Part shown: positions 13,465 through 28,358 of the stretch, piece after piece
Position numbering within the stretch: position 1 is the stretch's first letter
Layout of the letters: the number at the start of each line of letters is the position of its first letter
Assembly: GCF_947623445.1 (NCBI RefSeq)
Contig: NC_135245.1
Coordinates: 15,073,501-15,137,500 of the forward strand
Direction of reading: 5' to 3'
DNA from: Clavelina lepadiformis
Lineage: Eukaryota; Chordata; Ascidiacea; Aplousobranchia; Clavelinidae
DNA: 64,000 nt
Notes under the pieces: model-generated
The model's database searches: none
What the model saw: the letters and a program-made list of their open reading frames with translations, nothing else
What the model was told of the DNA's origin: nothing
Program-made: the position numbers and the translations under genes

Positions 13465-13852
13465 TACAATAGAATCCGTTTAATATGACTATTCGCTTTT
13501 AATGTCCAATTTGGTACCCTCTCAAAGTTTACCATATGACATTCTTTTGTTTACTATCAGTCCTCGGATATAATGAGCACTTTTTCTATCTTTTTCGAAT
13601 TTTTTCATCAATTTTTTGTGTCAAGCACCATTTTTCCATCTTTTTCAAATTTTCTCAATTTTTTATATCAATTATGCAATGTGACAGTGACAATTGTGCC
13701 ACCTGTATTCTCAAATCACCTACTGATCGACTTTTAACTTGCAGTGTTATGTTTAATTGATTTTGTAAAAGCTTCAGTTATTGTGACCATTCGGATATTA
13801 TGACCAAACTGGTCTGTTCCCAAGGTGGTCATAATAAGCGGAGTCTACTGTA
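13465..13852. mobile_element. Tc1/mariner-like MITE with TA target site
   Basis: Imperfect terminal inverted repeats: left TACAATAGAATCCGTTTAA; the right end reverse complement reads TACAGTAGACTCCGCTTAT. Both continue into an 'ATATGAC / TTATGACCA' block. The element is bounded by TA dinucleotides. Its 388 bp have no transposase. An internal open frame (13,536-13,760) is low-complexity Phe/Ser-rich and not credible as a gene. Confidence 0.6.
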
Positions 13853-14830
13853 TTAGAATTGATGCTTAAACAAGAGTTGTAGCTAAACTTGTTTCAGTTT
13901 ATGTCTTTTTGCTCTTCTTGGTCCCAGATTTATGAGATAAGCAAGACCATTGGATAATCTCTGCAAGTAATAAGATTTGGTTGGAAATTTGCATTTCCAG
14001 TGTTTGTGTACTATTAAGCCTGCAATTATCAAACAAATGTCTTTAGTTAGTGCTGCACATTTCATAGTGTGTTTTCCTTGCATTCATTCATGTTTCATGA
14101 GTAGTTGTGTACTAAACGTTTCTTAAATTTTATGTTTACTGTACCTGCTTCATATGGAATGGTATCAGAATGCTTAACCTTAGACTAATGAAAGTCTTTC
14201 CCCTACTTGAACTCAATGTTGGTTTCTCGCCACTCTAGCCCTTGTTAGTAAGATAGTCAGTATGTATTTTCTGATTGTTGTGTTTTGTCTTTGAATATAA
14301 TTTTTTTGGCTTTGCCCAAATTTGGAACTGTTCACCATGACCACTGGTCACTGGACACAAGCAAGCATCGTCAAATGCCTCACCCAACGGCATAACAATG
14401 ATATCGCTGCTGAGACTGAAACACAGGTTCTAAATCTAGCTAGCACGTTAACTGCTCTATTACCGTATCAAATTTCTGCTTTATTGGCCTCAAGTTTTGT
14501 TGTTATTTTTCCATTGATAATTTAAATGCTTTATTGGAATTTTGTTTAAATATTGCTCGGCTTATACCTAGGCTGCCAAATCACGAATTTTGCAAACTGT
14601 TTTGTTCCTAAAATGACACATTTGCAAATCCTTTAAAGCTACTGCAAGACAATTGGTCATATGTATATAATTTTGTTTCTCCAGGTGTTATAGAAAGTTG
14701 TATAGGTATGCAATATGCATGGTAATGAGACCGTGTATTACACAAGGGCCACTATTGGCTTGCAGAATTTTTGTCAGTAAAAAACTTAGTTGTATACTTT
14801 TGTAAATGTCAACTTGCAAATGAATATATT

Positions 14831-17800
14831 ATGGATGAATACACTTCAGAAAATATGGCAACTGTGCTCAAACACGACCAGAAAGATTTGTTGTTAACAA
14901 ACAAAGATCCACATTTGTCACATCTGTATGGTAAGATCCAAAATGCATTTTATTCCAAGAAATGAACAGCATTATCATGAAATAAGTTCAAAAATCCCTG
15001 AAACATTCTATCAAAGCAATAACTTTTTAGATCTTGTTCATGCTTAATTAAATACGCTGTTGGTGTTATTGCATTTTTTGATGATTTTAGTCCATTATTG
15101 TTGATTTGGTTTTGATAATAGTTGGTTGATCGTAGTTGATTGTACAGATCTTATCTGCAGTGTATACTTAATCGTTTGATTAGCGTCAATAATGTTTCTG
15201 TTCCCTGTACATCATCACAATTTGCCTGCAACTTTGTAATTATTTAATATTAACACCTTTAGATCATAATGGACCCAACACACCAAACAGTGTTTCGGCT
15301 GAAGGGTTAACTCATTCCATGGAAGTTGAAGGCAGCTATTCTGAAGGTACCGCTGAACCAGATGATTATCAGTTGTTTGAGGAACAAGGCGGATCATATA
15401 TGCCAGGTGATATGTGGTCGTCTTTTAATTAGATTATGTATTGCAGCATGTATGTTAAAATCATTATCACTAATAACTAATATAAAAATGAAGTGTACCT
15501 AGATGCAAAATATTACATCTTTTTTTAAACGCTTATATTTTAAGTTTTCATAAGCCAAAACGATTTTATTTGTGCTGTGAAATTACTGCTAAATGATTAG
15601 CATGCATTCATTTAATCACCTACCATTTGCACATGGTACACAACATTTTTTGTTTATTTCCATACAAAACATATTGCTGAAAGAATGCAACTACCAGCAT
15701 ATCTTTCAGTATATGTAATTATAAGTTATATGTATTTGGTTATTGGTTTAATTGTTAGTGAAAGTAGAAGAACTATGCACCTGTCATAAAATATATTTGA
15801 TGTTTTGTGATTGTATTTATTTATGAATTGAAAACATATGTTCATTTTTTGCGGAAACTACAAACATATTTTCCAATTTAGCTTTCTTGGTATATAAATA
15901 TTATGCAACTTATGCTGGTTTTACAAACATCTTGTTAACTGTTTTTTGTCTTTTGAGAGTGTAAACTGTCTTTTAGCTTAATAAGTTCAAGTTTTATATG
16001 CCAATTCTGTTTCATGAATGATCTCCATAAATCTGCACAAGATAGTCATTGCAGATACATATTGATTATAAAATGATTATTTTACTAAAAAGTGTTTTAT
16101 GAGAATGAGTATCGACTTATATATATATATAACAGGTGTGTTTCCAGAAGTGGTTGGTAGCGACTTTTAGTGCTTTTTTAGTTCTAGTGATTGTAACAGT
16201 ACTAGTGCCGTGATGCTCATTTTCTTTTATTTACAACTTGCGGGTTTTTTCAGCCAAAAACTTAGATATAGCAAGTTATGTTGAAATGCCTACGTTTATC
16301 TTAACGTTTTATGTTGTTAGTGCTAAGTTTAAAGGCCGGTTTGTACACCAAATACAAAGTTTTGTGGAAAAAGTCTTCTCGTGAATTCGTATATGATCGT
16401 AGCCATTTTGGCCTGGTTACATAGTTTTTCACTTATGCTATATGTAATATATATATATTTTTATTTAGTAGTAGTTTATTTTTGTGACAACCGCTATAAC
16501 CATGAAAACTATAAAACCTGAAGATATTGAGTGTCACTAAAATTTTCTTTAAAAAATTCTGCAGTGATGAAGTTATTCATTTGAACTTCTGCAGCTAGCA
16601 AAAAGTTTTCACAACCAAGAAGTTTTGTTCATAATTTTTTGTGGTTGTTACCAACAGAGTAAAAACAATTTCAAATAGAATTTGGTACATAAGCAATTGT
16701 TAGAATATGCCCCAGCTATACTATTTGGCAGTGTCTTTCGTTAAAACCATTCAGACAAAAGTAGCGTGCTATTTCTCATTTTGAGTTAAGGTTACAGTGA
16801 CTAGGTTACATCTTCACTAATTAGTGGTAACAGTCAGTGATGGCGGAACCACTTTCAAAATGGACCACAAGCATATTTTGTCTTGCGTCAAAGGGGCATA
16901 AAAGTTTGATCCCAATTTTTTACTTCTGTGGCTCTGTTCACCTAGCTCATAATGCCAAAATTTTGCACTTTGGTCCCTCACAAACGTCAAAATGTCCCGA
17001 AATGAAATGTATTTTCATATTTGTGTGTGCAGTAGTTGACTAATTATGATGTTCACTTTTTAGATTTGCGACGTTGTATAAAATGATTTTGTAACGCCTT
17101 ATAACCTTTTTAGTATATTTTGCAAGGATCAGCCAAGTTTTTGATAAACTGAGGTTGTATTAAGTATCCGTATTCGTAATAATTTTTGTGGCATTCTTTC
17201 TCTCAACATTTATCTATACACAATTCGATTAAAATGGAAAACTTCGCATCAACAACGGCAATGCTCGATCTACTTGGTTGGAAGAATAGGGCGTTGAAAA
17301 CCTCAATGCTTTATAGCCAGAACCTTATGTATCCGACTATGTTTGAGCTCATGATGTTCTTCATTATGGTCTTTGTTTTATAACAAAACATCTGGAATTT
17401 GCTGATAAAGAGTCGCAAACCTGAAAAATTTGTTGAATGAAACGGAATAAAAATGTAAAAGTAAAAACACCTAGGGCCCAAAAAATGTGGTTTGTAAGAA
17501 AGCATGGCCCAATGCCCTCCACTAGACTCGCTAGTGGGTGGGCCTGGTAGGTTGTTACCTGGCTTGAAGAGTCTATCTGAATATTAGTGCTCATCCTATT
17601 TTCACATATTTATATATTTAAAAGTAGAGGAGCCTAGGCCCACTCGGACCCTCTCTTCCGTGTCTATGGTAACAGTTCTTTCTTACTAGTGGCTGCCGAA
17701 CTTTACTACTCTAACTATGTTATGATAGTAGTGATGCAGTTACACCGAATCATCTTATAGTTTGGACTAATAAAAAGAATTCATTTGATTTTTTCAGTCT

Positions 17801-20800
17801 TTTGCACAATATCTATCTTTTTGCATTATATAAACATCAATTCCATTACTGCAACCTTAAAGCAGTGTATGATATATAACAAAGCTTTATACTAAATGGT
17901 ATGTAATGAAGTGTTTTTCCCAGGATTTTCTTCTGACTCTTCACACTTAGTATTGGATGCTGTTCGTACTAAAGATTTTATTGTCAAGCATCCAAGTAAC
18001 AAAATTAAACACGATGAAAACAACAACAGAAAGAGTAGTGGTAGGTCACATCCATATCAACTTTTTTCCATTTTTCTTTTGATTTCATAATTTGTCAACA
18101 AACATCAAATATACTTATACACAAATGTTTGGTTTTACTTTTTCCAATCAAGTATATACAGTTGAATTTTTTTTTTAATTTAAAAAACGTGTTATACAGT
18201 AACATCTACATAGTATGCAATATTTAACGCAATACATGCAGCACTTCGCCAGAACCAGTATATGCCTAGTGCCTGCCCCATATATTTTGCAACAAAATAC
18301 ACTCCAATTAACAATACAAAAACAACTATAAAGCATATTATATGATTGACTAAGCAAGTCATACGTCACTTCATATATAGCTTTACCAAACAAATTTTTC
18401 AACCATTTTCACTCAGCGAATGTTGGTTGAAGCAGAAAATATATGGTCATAGTAACATAGAAATGCCTGTAGTCTATTGTTTTTCCTGCCCCCTTTCACT
18501 AGTAGAGCACACATGGACAGGTTTCTTGATTGGATGTCACATATTTTGCTCCAGTGTTAGATTTCTGCATGAATGTAAAAGTCACAATTCAAATTAATGA
18601 ATATAATCTCTTCCAATGTAAATTTATATGCCAGTGTAGTTACTGTATGCTTTTTTCTGTCATGGTTCAAAACTAAAAAACATTTGTTTGACACATTGTT
18701 TTTGTATGAAATTGGTACCTTAGTGTAGTTGTGGCTTTGCTTTATGATATTTTCTTTTACGTAATTGCTGATTGAGTTTTTATTTTGTCAGGTTCAATTG
18801 AAACTTCAAAAGGTTCATTGAATATGAATTGTGGAAATGCAGGAAAGTAAGTAAAATTGTGATTGTTTTGCAGCTTGGATAAACTATTATTATATATAGA
18901 TTTGTTTTTATAACTATAGAGATGAAATATGTTGTTCTACTTGTTTACAAGCACATTGCCATGCCCAATGCTTTTGTTTGTAATCAGAATGTAAAAAAGA
19001 AAAAAGACATCCTATATCTATATCCTACTTTTTGTGTAGAAGAGCCTAAATAGATAAAAATGTTCTAATTCAATGAAATCTTTGAGAATCTTGGTAAACA
19101 TGTCATGGTTATAGCATTTTAAGAATCAAGATTATTGCTTTATATAGTTTGGTGCAATTTCTTCTATGTTGCCCTTCTTCTTGTAGCAATCTTAAAGTGG
19201 TAGTTACAAGTGCATGTCTTGAGGCTATTTTGGCTTGTACGGTTTAGTTATATATGTGATGAGAAAATGTTCTCCTTCTCATTGGTCCAATGCCAATGTG
19301 TGCTTTAAAATTCTTGTTTTTATTGCATATTTATTTTATAAAATATTCTGCATATTTATTTATAATGTATGAAGTAGTGGATAAAACACAGCTATCCTTC
19401 ACTGTTTCATTTTCGTCTATCTTCAGTGCTTCATGTCATACAGTATATGCATTATATATGTATGTCAATTGTTTATCATTTAAGTTTTACCCGTTGGTAT
19501 GTTCAGGTCTTTTTCTCGCTTGCTAAAATTAAATCAGGAAGTGATTGCTTCTTGTATTAATACAGTTGAACGCAATAAAGACAATTTGTAACTATTCTGG
19601 TGAAATATGATAAACATTCCTCTGTTGTGGTTTTGGGTTACAATCTGCCATGACAGTAAATGCAGTTTCTTCTTGTGTGGCCGAGCTGATGTGATTGTTG
19701 GTGTTGTTGTATGTTATGGTATTTGAAACCACCATTCAAATTGCGTATAACATACTCAGTTTCAGAACAAAATAGCGGCCTTATGAATAGAACAATATTG
19801 ATTATGGCATGCTATTTTTGACTGGAATACATTTTGTAATAACTAAGTCAGGTGTGCAAGCAGTAATGCATAGGTACCTACAGCAGGGATATCAAAGAAC
19901 GAGAGAGCCAAACTTTTCGGTCCAAAGAGCAGCAAGTCATTTTTGCACCTACACATGCACACTTATAATAAAAATTTTAACTGACTTTTTATGCGAAAAA
20001 AGTAAGACTGATATCTCTTAGGAGCAAAATGTTAGGAGTCAGTGAACGTCCTTAAACCAACAATTTGACTGTAATGGCTTTTTGGCCGCTTTTATAGGAT
20101 AATGTTCCTAAATAATAAGTATTCTAGGTAAATATTTTTGCATAGTCTGTTTTTAATATGTGATTATTATCATCATAGAGAAATCAGAAAAAAACTAATT
20201 TCTTAGATGACAATTTTTATAGAGAAAGAACTTTTATATATTTAAGTTTATAATGCTAGTTTAAAAATTTATTTCTGTTTGACTATTTCCCGGTTGACAA
20301 TTTACAATATTTCAATAAATGCTTATCTTGAATCGTTTGCAATCCCATGAGCTCTTTGCCAGTCAAAATATATGTTTGCAATAGTAGGCTATGTTAGGTT
20401 TGCAAAGAAAAACTATTGTCTCTGATATCTCAAAGAAAAAGTACGTGGCAGATTAATTATTTTTTGTAAAGATATCCAATTTTTGATGTTTCTGTTATGC
20501 CTTTTAAGGTGTATTTGTAGTAACTAACCACCAATATATCGAATTAGTTTATCTCTTCACTTTCCTGACACAATAGATCCAGTAAAGTAAAGACACTTTT
20601 ATCTTTTATGTGCATGGGAGCAAGTTGCAGTATGCACCACTTTTTAACCAAGGCTCTAAATTGAATAAAATTGTTTTGAAAATGGACACGTTATTTCCAT
20701 TGTATAGTACAGTATCACAGTGGTTTTACTAGGGGTGTGGCATGAGGTATATTCAGGTTCATAACATGAACATGATTCATGAAAATCATGCAAATCAATA

Positions 20801-23800
20801 TTCTGGACGAGTCCAAAACTTATTCGTATTAGTAGCAAATGATATTAAAGTTTCATTATCGCGAAACAATTTGTTTTGTTTTAAACAATAAAACAGAATG
20901 TCAGCTTTGAAAAATTTATCTGGTAACAAGCGTTTATGTTATTGTTAAGGAATGCTGTCCAGACTAAAACTAAGTCAGCAGAGATTTTCCAATGTTAGTA
21001 CCGGGTAGCCGGTATTTTTCTTCACATTCCAATCAAGGAATCTTCTGCGCAAGTAATATTTGGCGAATTTCTTCGGGTATAGGTTCACATCGGCCCATTC
21101 GTAATTTTTTTGACACCAGGAGAAAAGCCCAGTTTTGATAGTCTTTCTCGCTGAATCAGTGAGTGTGATGTTTCTTCAGAAGTCATTTGTAAAACTTGAA
21201 TATGACTTACTCCTTTTTTTCTGCAATTAAAGTTAATGTAGGCTTAAACTTGTCCACTTAATGCTCAGTGGGTCATTCTATTCTATTGTCTTCTTTGTAG
21301 ATTTAATTTAACTTTTAAACATTTTTTATGTATGTAACCATTATAATAATTATAATCAATGTATATAAATGCTTATGGCTAATAAGTTATCAGTTGCCTT
21401 AAATCCGTATTCAAACTTGCATTTGTAAACTTGTGTAATTTGTTTGTTCCGTTCAGGTTTAATTTTTCTACTGTTACATTAAATTATTTTACTGTTCTTA
21501 AACATTTCATATTCATTTAGCTCAATGGAAAATGCCTTTCAACATCTTGCACGGCCTGCTGCTTTAGTAATGAATTCTTCCCCAGTAAGCGGATTGTTTA
21601 TTTCTAGGATAGGGACTTTGTTTGTAATTATTTTAAGTAGTCGTAGTATACGTCACCACCATCAGTAATTATTGTAAAATATGACTTGCTTAAGCCTGTT
21701 AAAGTTATGTGCAACACAGTTTTATGTCCAGCAGCAAAAATAGATTTTTTATGTTTATTTCCATTTAGTCGGAAAATACTAAAATTATGTTGCTGTATGC
21801 TAAATGATTATGTCTATTTTGTGCAGAGCAAAACTGTTTCAAACGCCCACAAAAATGTGCCACATCTTGCATCTCCTCCTGCTGACCACTACAACATGCA
21901 GTTGCTGGCTTACAGTGCTCAACGACAACAACAGCTCCTGCAGGAAGAGCAGCAGCGTAAACAGCAGTTGCAAATATATGGCCAAGGAAGCAGCAGTGCA
22001 ACATTGCAGCATCTCGCAAAGTTGAGACAACAACAGGAGTCTGATGCAGTGGCTGAAGAAAATTCCAGGCTTAAGGAGAGGGCATCTGCGTCACCCTTCC
22101 ACCAGGTTATGAAAGATGATCCCAAAGGAACTACTTATATAAAACCGGTGCAGGCTCAATTTCTTCTTCCTGGGCAGCAAAACATCCTTGCATTTTCATC
22201 CAGTCCTCTTAATCCATCTGTAAGAAAATCTCCATTTCCGAACATTTCAACAGCTTGGCATGTTTCAGATCGTGGTACACCGGACATACTTCGCTCCCAT
22301 ATACGTGATCTTTCGTTTGGATCGCAGGATAGTCCAATCCTTCCTCTTCAAACTGGCGAAATGTCCCGGCATTCGGTCAAGAATTTTCTTCCTCAAAGTG
22401 AGCACAAATATTCAGTTCCTCCTCAGTTTCTCCCTGCTGCGTCGTGTCCAGAACCAGAATTGAAAAGTCCACTTGATCATCCAGAGCATCAATTAGATCA
22501 CCAACAAAGACGACGTTTCTTTTCAAGTGATTCAAGGCCAACTAGCAGTGAGGAACAACAAGATGATGAAGCTCCTCTCAATGAAAGGGACAAAGAAGCG
22601 GCTGCTGCTCTCAGTGTCTTGCTGGAGCAAAGTGAAAAAGCCTCAGTTGCTCTTTCAGAAGGTTTTACCTCGCGGTCCCCAAGTGTTGCTAATATGTCAG
22701 ACACTGTTGGTTCGGCCTTACCTGTACGCCTGATTCACTTGCAGCAAGATATACGAAATACCCCACCCCCCGCTTACGAGCACTCACTTTCCGCAGAACA
22801 AACGTTTCAACAGTATGCAAATCCACAGCAAATGGCAGTAATGGCTGATACTCCACCGTTATTGAGCAATCTCCAGCTTGGTCATGATGCCACCAATACT
22901 AGTATTAGCAGTGGTCCAATAAAGAAAGAGCCTATTAGTCCAGCAGTCACTTTTGAAAAATACTTCATGTCAAACTCTGCTCCCCATCAAGCTAGTTTGT
23001 CGTCAAAAACTGTGGATGACAAACCAAATTTAATGTTGCATCAAGTTCCTAAAATGGAATCTCACATGAGGTATCACTGCTGCACTGCATGGAATATTTT
23101 ACTTCGTTGATTAACTGTTTATATAGCGTTAAATACCATATACGTTTAATAGACCAGATATGCATGAATGAAACTGGAATGCTTCGTTTTAAATGTATTG
23201 TAGTTAAGATAAATCTTTGTGTATTATTTAAACCAGTTCTTATTTTTAGAATATCCTTAAATATAAACATTTTGCTGCAGTAGGCAATCCAACCTCACAT
23301 CAGCGGACAACAAGTTTAACCATTCGACCCTGCCTATTCAGGATGATCCTTATGGTCCGTTACGAACATCTGTAAACACCAGTGTGATTGTCTGCAGGCC
23401 TTCTGTGACTTCGGCTAAGGTAGGTCATGCCAGACAGCTTCATTAGTTGTAGCTTGTCAGTTGCGTTATGTACTAGAAAATTGGTTGTATTCAAGGCATC
23501 CACAGTCCGTTCAAAAAGAACAAACAGTACTGGATCAACAACATCAAAGCGTAGGAAGTCAGATGGAAGTTTGACGTGCAGCCTGTGTGGGCATTCCTTC
23601 CGTAGCACACCTGCGTTAAATGGACACATGCGAGTCCACAGTAATTCGGACAAAAAGGTTAGGAAAAGGCTTGCATGGTTTGTTAACATAGGAATATCTT
23701 TTAAAGCATTTGCTTTTTTGTATACAGCACAATAAAGAAGAACGCCAAAAGAGTGCTTCTACAGATCACACCGTTAAAGCAATTGTTTCATCTCCTGTTT

Positions 23801-26800
23801 CAAGGAATACTGTTACACCTGCTCCTTTCGTTAATATTGGTCAGTCTTCATCCATTGTTCAACCTGCATTATGTGTCACTTCCGATGCAGCTGATGCATC
23901 ATCTCAACCTCTCATACCGGAATCTGTAGCTCAGCACGCACAACCCCATCCACACAATGGTTTATTGACTATGGCTTCTGCAGCCTGCTTTCTAAAAACC
24001 GAGCCCGGAATTAGGCCGGAATACCTGCACCAGCCTCAAGTCTTACAACAGGCATACGTCGTTCCTCACCCCATGCTGTTTCAACAGTCTCCTATGATGA
24101 ATGTGTTTGCTCCAGGGCTGAGTGAAGCATCTGTCGAGGTCAGGCATTCCACTGCACAAAGTCTTGAGTCTCAGGGCACTGGATATTCCCAGTTGTATGC
24201 CACCCAGTTTCAACAGGGTTTACCTTTTAACTTTCTTCCAAATGTTGCTCAGCCTTCAGCCCCGATGCTTACCCAGGATGGTGCATATAATCAACATGCT
24301 TCTATTGTACAGCAAGGAGATCCACATGTTCAAGAGCGTGAGAGCATAACAATTAACCCACAGGCATTTGTAAATTCACAAACATCTGTTGAAAAGCAAG
24401 TAAATGTGGCCATGCCTGAGGAAATGTATCCTACCCCGTATGACTCCCAGCAAATGGTAGACACTAATTCACTATCACAACTTGCATCCATTGCAGTCGC
24501 AACAGCGAACAGGAATATGCCTGTGCAGTCAGAATTCCAGCCTGCTTTTGTTCAAAACGACATGAATCCCACCGCAGTTCCTCCAGATCCCAGTGTTCCG
24601 TCGGATGTGGTGTGGATGCAGCACACACCTGTGCACCCAGTAGTGCCAGATGAATGCGTGGATCAGCAGAATATGTATGGGGATCCAACTATGCCTCCAC
24701 AAACGTCCCCAATTCGCTCAGGGCATGATCCTTTTATTCTTCCTGTCAGTGTTCCAGTGCAGGAGAGAGCTCAAGGAAGATATGGAGAGTATAGCAATCA
24801 GACTCCAGAGCCGGTAGTTCCAATGAACAGGGAGACAACGGTAACTTGGCAAGATCATCATGACCTCCAAAACAACTCCTTGTTATCTTCCTATGATGAT
24901 CAACTGATGCAGGAAGCCATAAATGTGGCTAATCCGAGCAAGATTTTGCCCAATTCGATGATGGGTGGCACACCTCCAATAGGATCAGCATTTAGTAGTG
25001 GTAGGCCATTTCGACAAAGGCATTACAGTGAAGGTGCCCACCTAATTAAACCTTCAGAAACAAGTATTTTGAAGCAAATGCTTCACAGTCCTGTGCCTAC
25101 TGTCAAGTTAAGAAATGGAAATGACCGTCCTGATGATCAAGCTAGCACGTTATTGAGAAAATCGGAGAAACCTATTTCTGGAGATAAACAAAATACTCCC
25201 GCTTTGGACTTGGAAAAGCAATCACAATCAAAAAAAGTAGAGCCAAAGAAGGAAGTTTGGGCTGAACCGAAACCAGTTCAGCGTAGAATACGACGCAGAA
25301 GGCACTCAGCAGACTGCCGGTTGTTGTCTAAATATGCCCCAATTACCGGTGCATATATTAACAGGCCACCTTATGCGGCAAATCCGGTATCTAAGAAACC
25401 TGGTTCTTCAGTTCATCCGGAAGTAAGAACACGTCACAGACCACCTCCCCTTGTTATTCCATCCAGTGTTAATACATTTGCTCCTCATCCTCCGAGCCAT
25501 CCTAACTTCTATCAAAGTCATCTTCATCACCGCAGAAGGTACCACATTTGCTTTTTGTTAATTTTGCACTTTGATAACTTCTGACTTTCGCTTATGAGTT
25601 GGATGTTTTCAACCAGCTATAGTGACATTTTAGTAACATGCTTCCTTCACTCATAAGCTTAAATATTTTCTCTCAAGATATTTCTATATTGTGCCGGTGA
25701 TTTATGGTTGATGACCTTTGATGGTTGTTGTTTTGATTATTTATGTTTTTAACTCATGTAACAACTTGCAGGCCCAGCGGAGAAAGCAATTCCAGTTTTA
25801 ATGGAATGAATGACAAAATACCTCCCTACACGCCACCACCAATGTTAAGTCCAATTCGTGCTGGATCTGGCTTGTATTGTATGACACCGGTAACCTCCAA
25901 GACTATGTTTAACAGACAAAGTATGATTCACTTTTCAATTATAAATTTCATATTCTACAATCTCTCCACTAAAAATGTGGTTAACATTAACTTAACTTTA
26001 GAAAGCCTCGAAGTTACAATTCCCACCATCGTCGAAGTAAGTGAGGAAGAATTCGATGATGATGATGATCTTGTTAGATCTTCAGAACCGTAAGTATATC
26101 TCAGTACAGTATATTGTGCCTTGCCAATCCCAGTCTTTTAATACAATTAATATATCTGCCTTCATTTTACAGTAAGATCAACATTGGCTCAAGGTTTCAA
26201 GCTGTCATACCAGATATGCGTAAGTAAATTTAAAGTATGCAACTGTTTATTTTTTTGGGTGCTATTAAAAAGTTGTTCATTTTGGACATAATACTTATAT
26301 CTTGCATACTTCCTCTGATACGAACTTGTTTTTTGATGATGTCACTTTGGCATATTGCTGTTATTGGCACTCCATATCATTTGGTTCGTCGTTTTTATCA
26401 GTTCCCAAAGAAACAGTTCGTCAGTGCAAGCACAAAGCAGACAGGGTGTGGGGCCTATCATACAAAGATGCGAATAATAATGAGATTTTTAAGCACAGTA
26501 AGTTATGCCACCCTATATGTAGGGTTAATGGGTTAGTCTTCCATAAGCTAGCAGTGCATAAAATTCATCTACGGATTGTTTTACAGCACAACAATTCCTG
26601 GAACTATCTTGTTCATCTGTTGTGCCATTTGGTGGTGCTAACAAAGAATATGCTCTTGATTGTATGGCTAAGACCAACGGAAATATTTTGGTACAATTTA
26701 TTATATGTTATTGTTATTGATTCTTTCTGATTAGTTATTGTTTTGGATAATAACTGAAAATCTGTAATTGCAACCTGATTTATTTCATTAAACTATAAAA

Positions 26801-28358
26801 TTTGCTTGTGCAGGCTGCAGTTAAAAAGCTGATTGCCAAAAGGCCAACTGCTATGAATTCGGAGCCCCGAGGCACGCATCGCTGCTATATCGGTTGTGGG
26901 AAAGCCTGGACGGCCCAAGAAGCTAAACTCTTTGACTGTGCAATGCTTGATCATCGAAAGGACTTCTTTGTTATCTCTAAAATGGTATCATTTATACGAA
27001 AACGTTTTTATTGAAGTTCTATTCTGTGCACTTTGACTGAACAAACATTTTCCTGTATTTGCTGTAGGTAAAAACTCGTACGACTGCTGAATGTATTGAG
27101 CGATACTATCACATCGTTAAACGGAATCGCCGACGAATTCGAGTACCTCGTCGCTACCGAGACCAAGATCACGATATCTCGATGGTTTTGAGCAATATAA
27201 ATGAGAAAATAGAAACATCCGTAACGTCTGCCTCCTCTTCAGATGAAGAAACAGACTTGAAGGTGAAGTGATAAATATATGAATGAAACAGCACCATTCA
27301 TCTACCATTTTATCGATCTGTCTTGTGTAAAAGCGTTATCATTGATTTGTTACAGCCTTCATCGCGTACTATTGCTGATCGTGTTTCGTGGATGACCAAC
27401 CCTCCGTACGGTTCAGACTCGTCAAACATGAGCCGCTCTCATCTCTCCCCGCCACAACACGGTAGCAACCAACATGCCATAAAAGCGGCGAAAAAAACAT
27501 CAGGTATTAAATGTATGAATGCACAAGCATCCCACTATGTATTAATATTTAACCATTCAATTGCGCTTCAGTATCTCAACAGAAATTCTATCTAAATGTT
27601 TATTAAGTGTTTAAATTTGCCTTTGTTTGCAGCTCGACAGCATCACAGCAGGTTGGATATTTCACCAGCTGGTTCACCGGCTTCCAACATATCGACAGAT
27701 GAACAACCCCCACAGATATTTACTTGTCCTGTATGTGGAAAATCATTTGGCAAGGTACATTGACGGCTTTCTCTAGTTTCAGTTCAATTACATTGAAACT
27801 GTGTCATATTTGCACATATCTTGAGCTGGTTGTATAATGTATATCTTACAGTGGCTTTTCCACGACGGATTATGTAGTATAGCTCAAAGTTCGCAGAACA
27901 GTTAAGCAAATATTTGCCTTTTGAGCGGGACAGTTAGTAGTCAATTGTGCATTGTAAGACCATTGGAAGGTCATGAAAACACGCAACGCTCGCCAAAAAC
28001 TTAGTAAATCTCAGTCTCATAGAACCTAACAAACTTATACAGACATATCAAGTGGTAACAAGCTCAGTAATTCAACATCTGAAACATACTTATAAAGGTA
28101 AAAAGTCGTAATGCGCACATGAAGACCCACGGCAAACACGCGCAGGAAAAAAGACGGCAACGTGAGGAGGACGCCCGTCGACGCGAGGAGATGGCCAATC
28201 GAAGAGTGCAACCCGTCCCCCCCAGAGTTCAGCCTATTCACACCCAAAGATTTATTCACCCAGCTAATGTTGCTGGCGCCCAACTATATCAGCACCCGCA
28301 GCACAATACATTGCATCACCCTCACGGCGTAATCCAAAGATTTACGAGCGATACCTGA
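14831..28358 (+). CDS. TRERF1-like: TRERF1/ZNF541/MIDEAS-family corepressor (C2H2-ELM2-SANT-C2H2), 19 coding exons
   Basis: ELM2-SANT proteins of this family recruit class I histone deacetylases (MIDEAS/TRERF1 in the MiDAC complex with DNTTIP1) in the nucleus. Exons: 14831-14930, 15263-15406, 17924-18040, 18792-18846, 21521-21584, 21827-23070, 23281-23419, 23496-23657, 23728-25538, 25772-25920, 26002-26089, 26173-26219, 26402-26497, 26587-26690, 26814-26984, 27068-27262, 27356-27503, 27633-27754, 28098-28358. All phases agree; total 5,217 nt, about 1,738 residues. Order: acidic/Ser N-terminus; Gln-rich stretch (about 21,900-22,050); first C2H2 finger CSLC...HMRVH (23,571-23,641); long Gln/Pro-rich region; family signature YTPPPMLSPIRAGSGLYC; ELM2 from INIGSRFQAVIPDM; SANT from WTAQEAKLFD; basic RRRIRVPRR; second finger CPVCGKSFGK / HMKTH split by an intron; basic tail. 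The first in-frame ATG is used. Assignment to one vertebrate paralogue is not possible by eye. Confidence 0.9.

Noticed and set aside
13536-13760. 74-codon Phe/Ser-rich frame
   Set aside because: It lies inside the Tc1/mariner-like MITE and is low complexity.
19880-19960. A 'cagcagggatatcaaagaac' stretch resembling a hAT end in a TRERF1-like intron
   Set aside because: No matching inverted end or 8-bp target duplication was found nearby.
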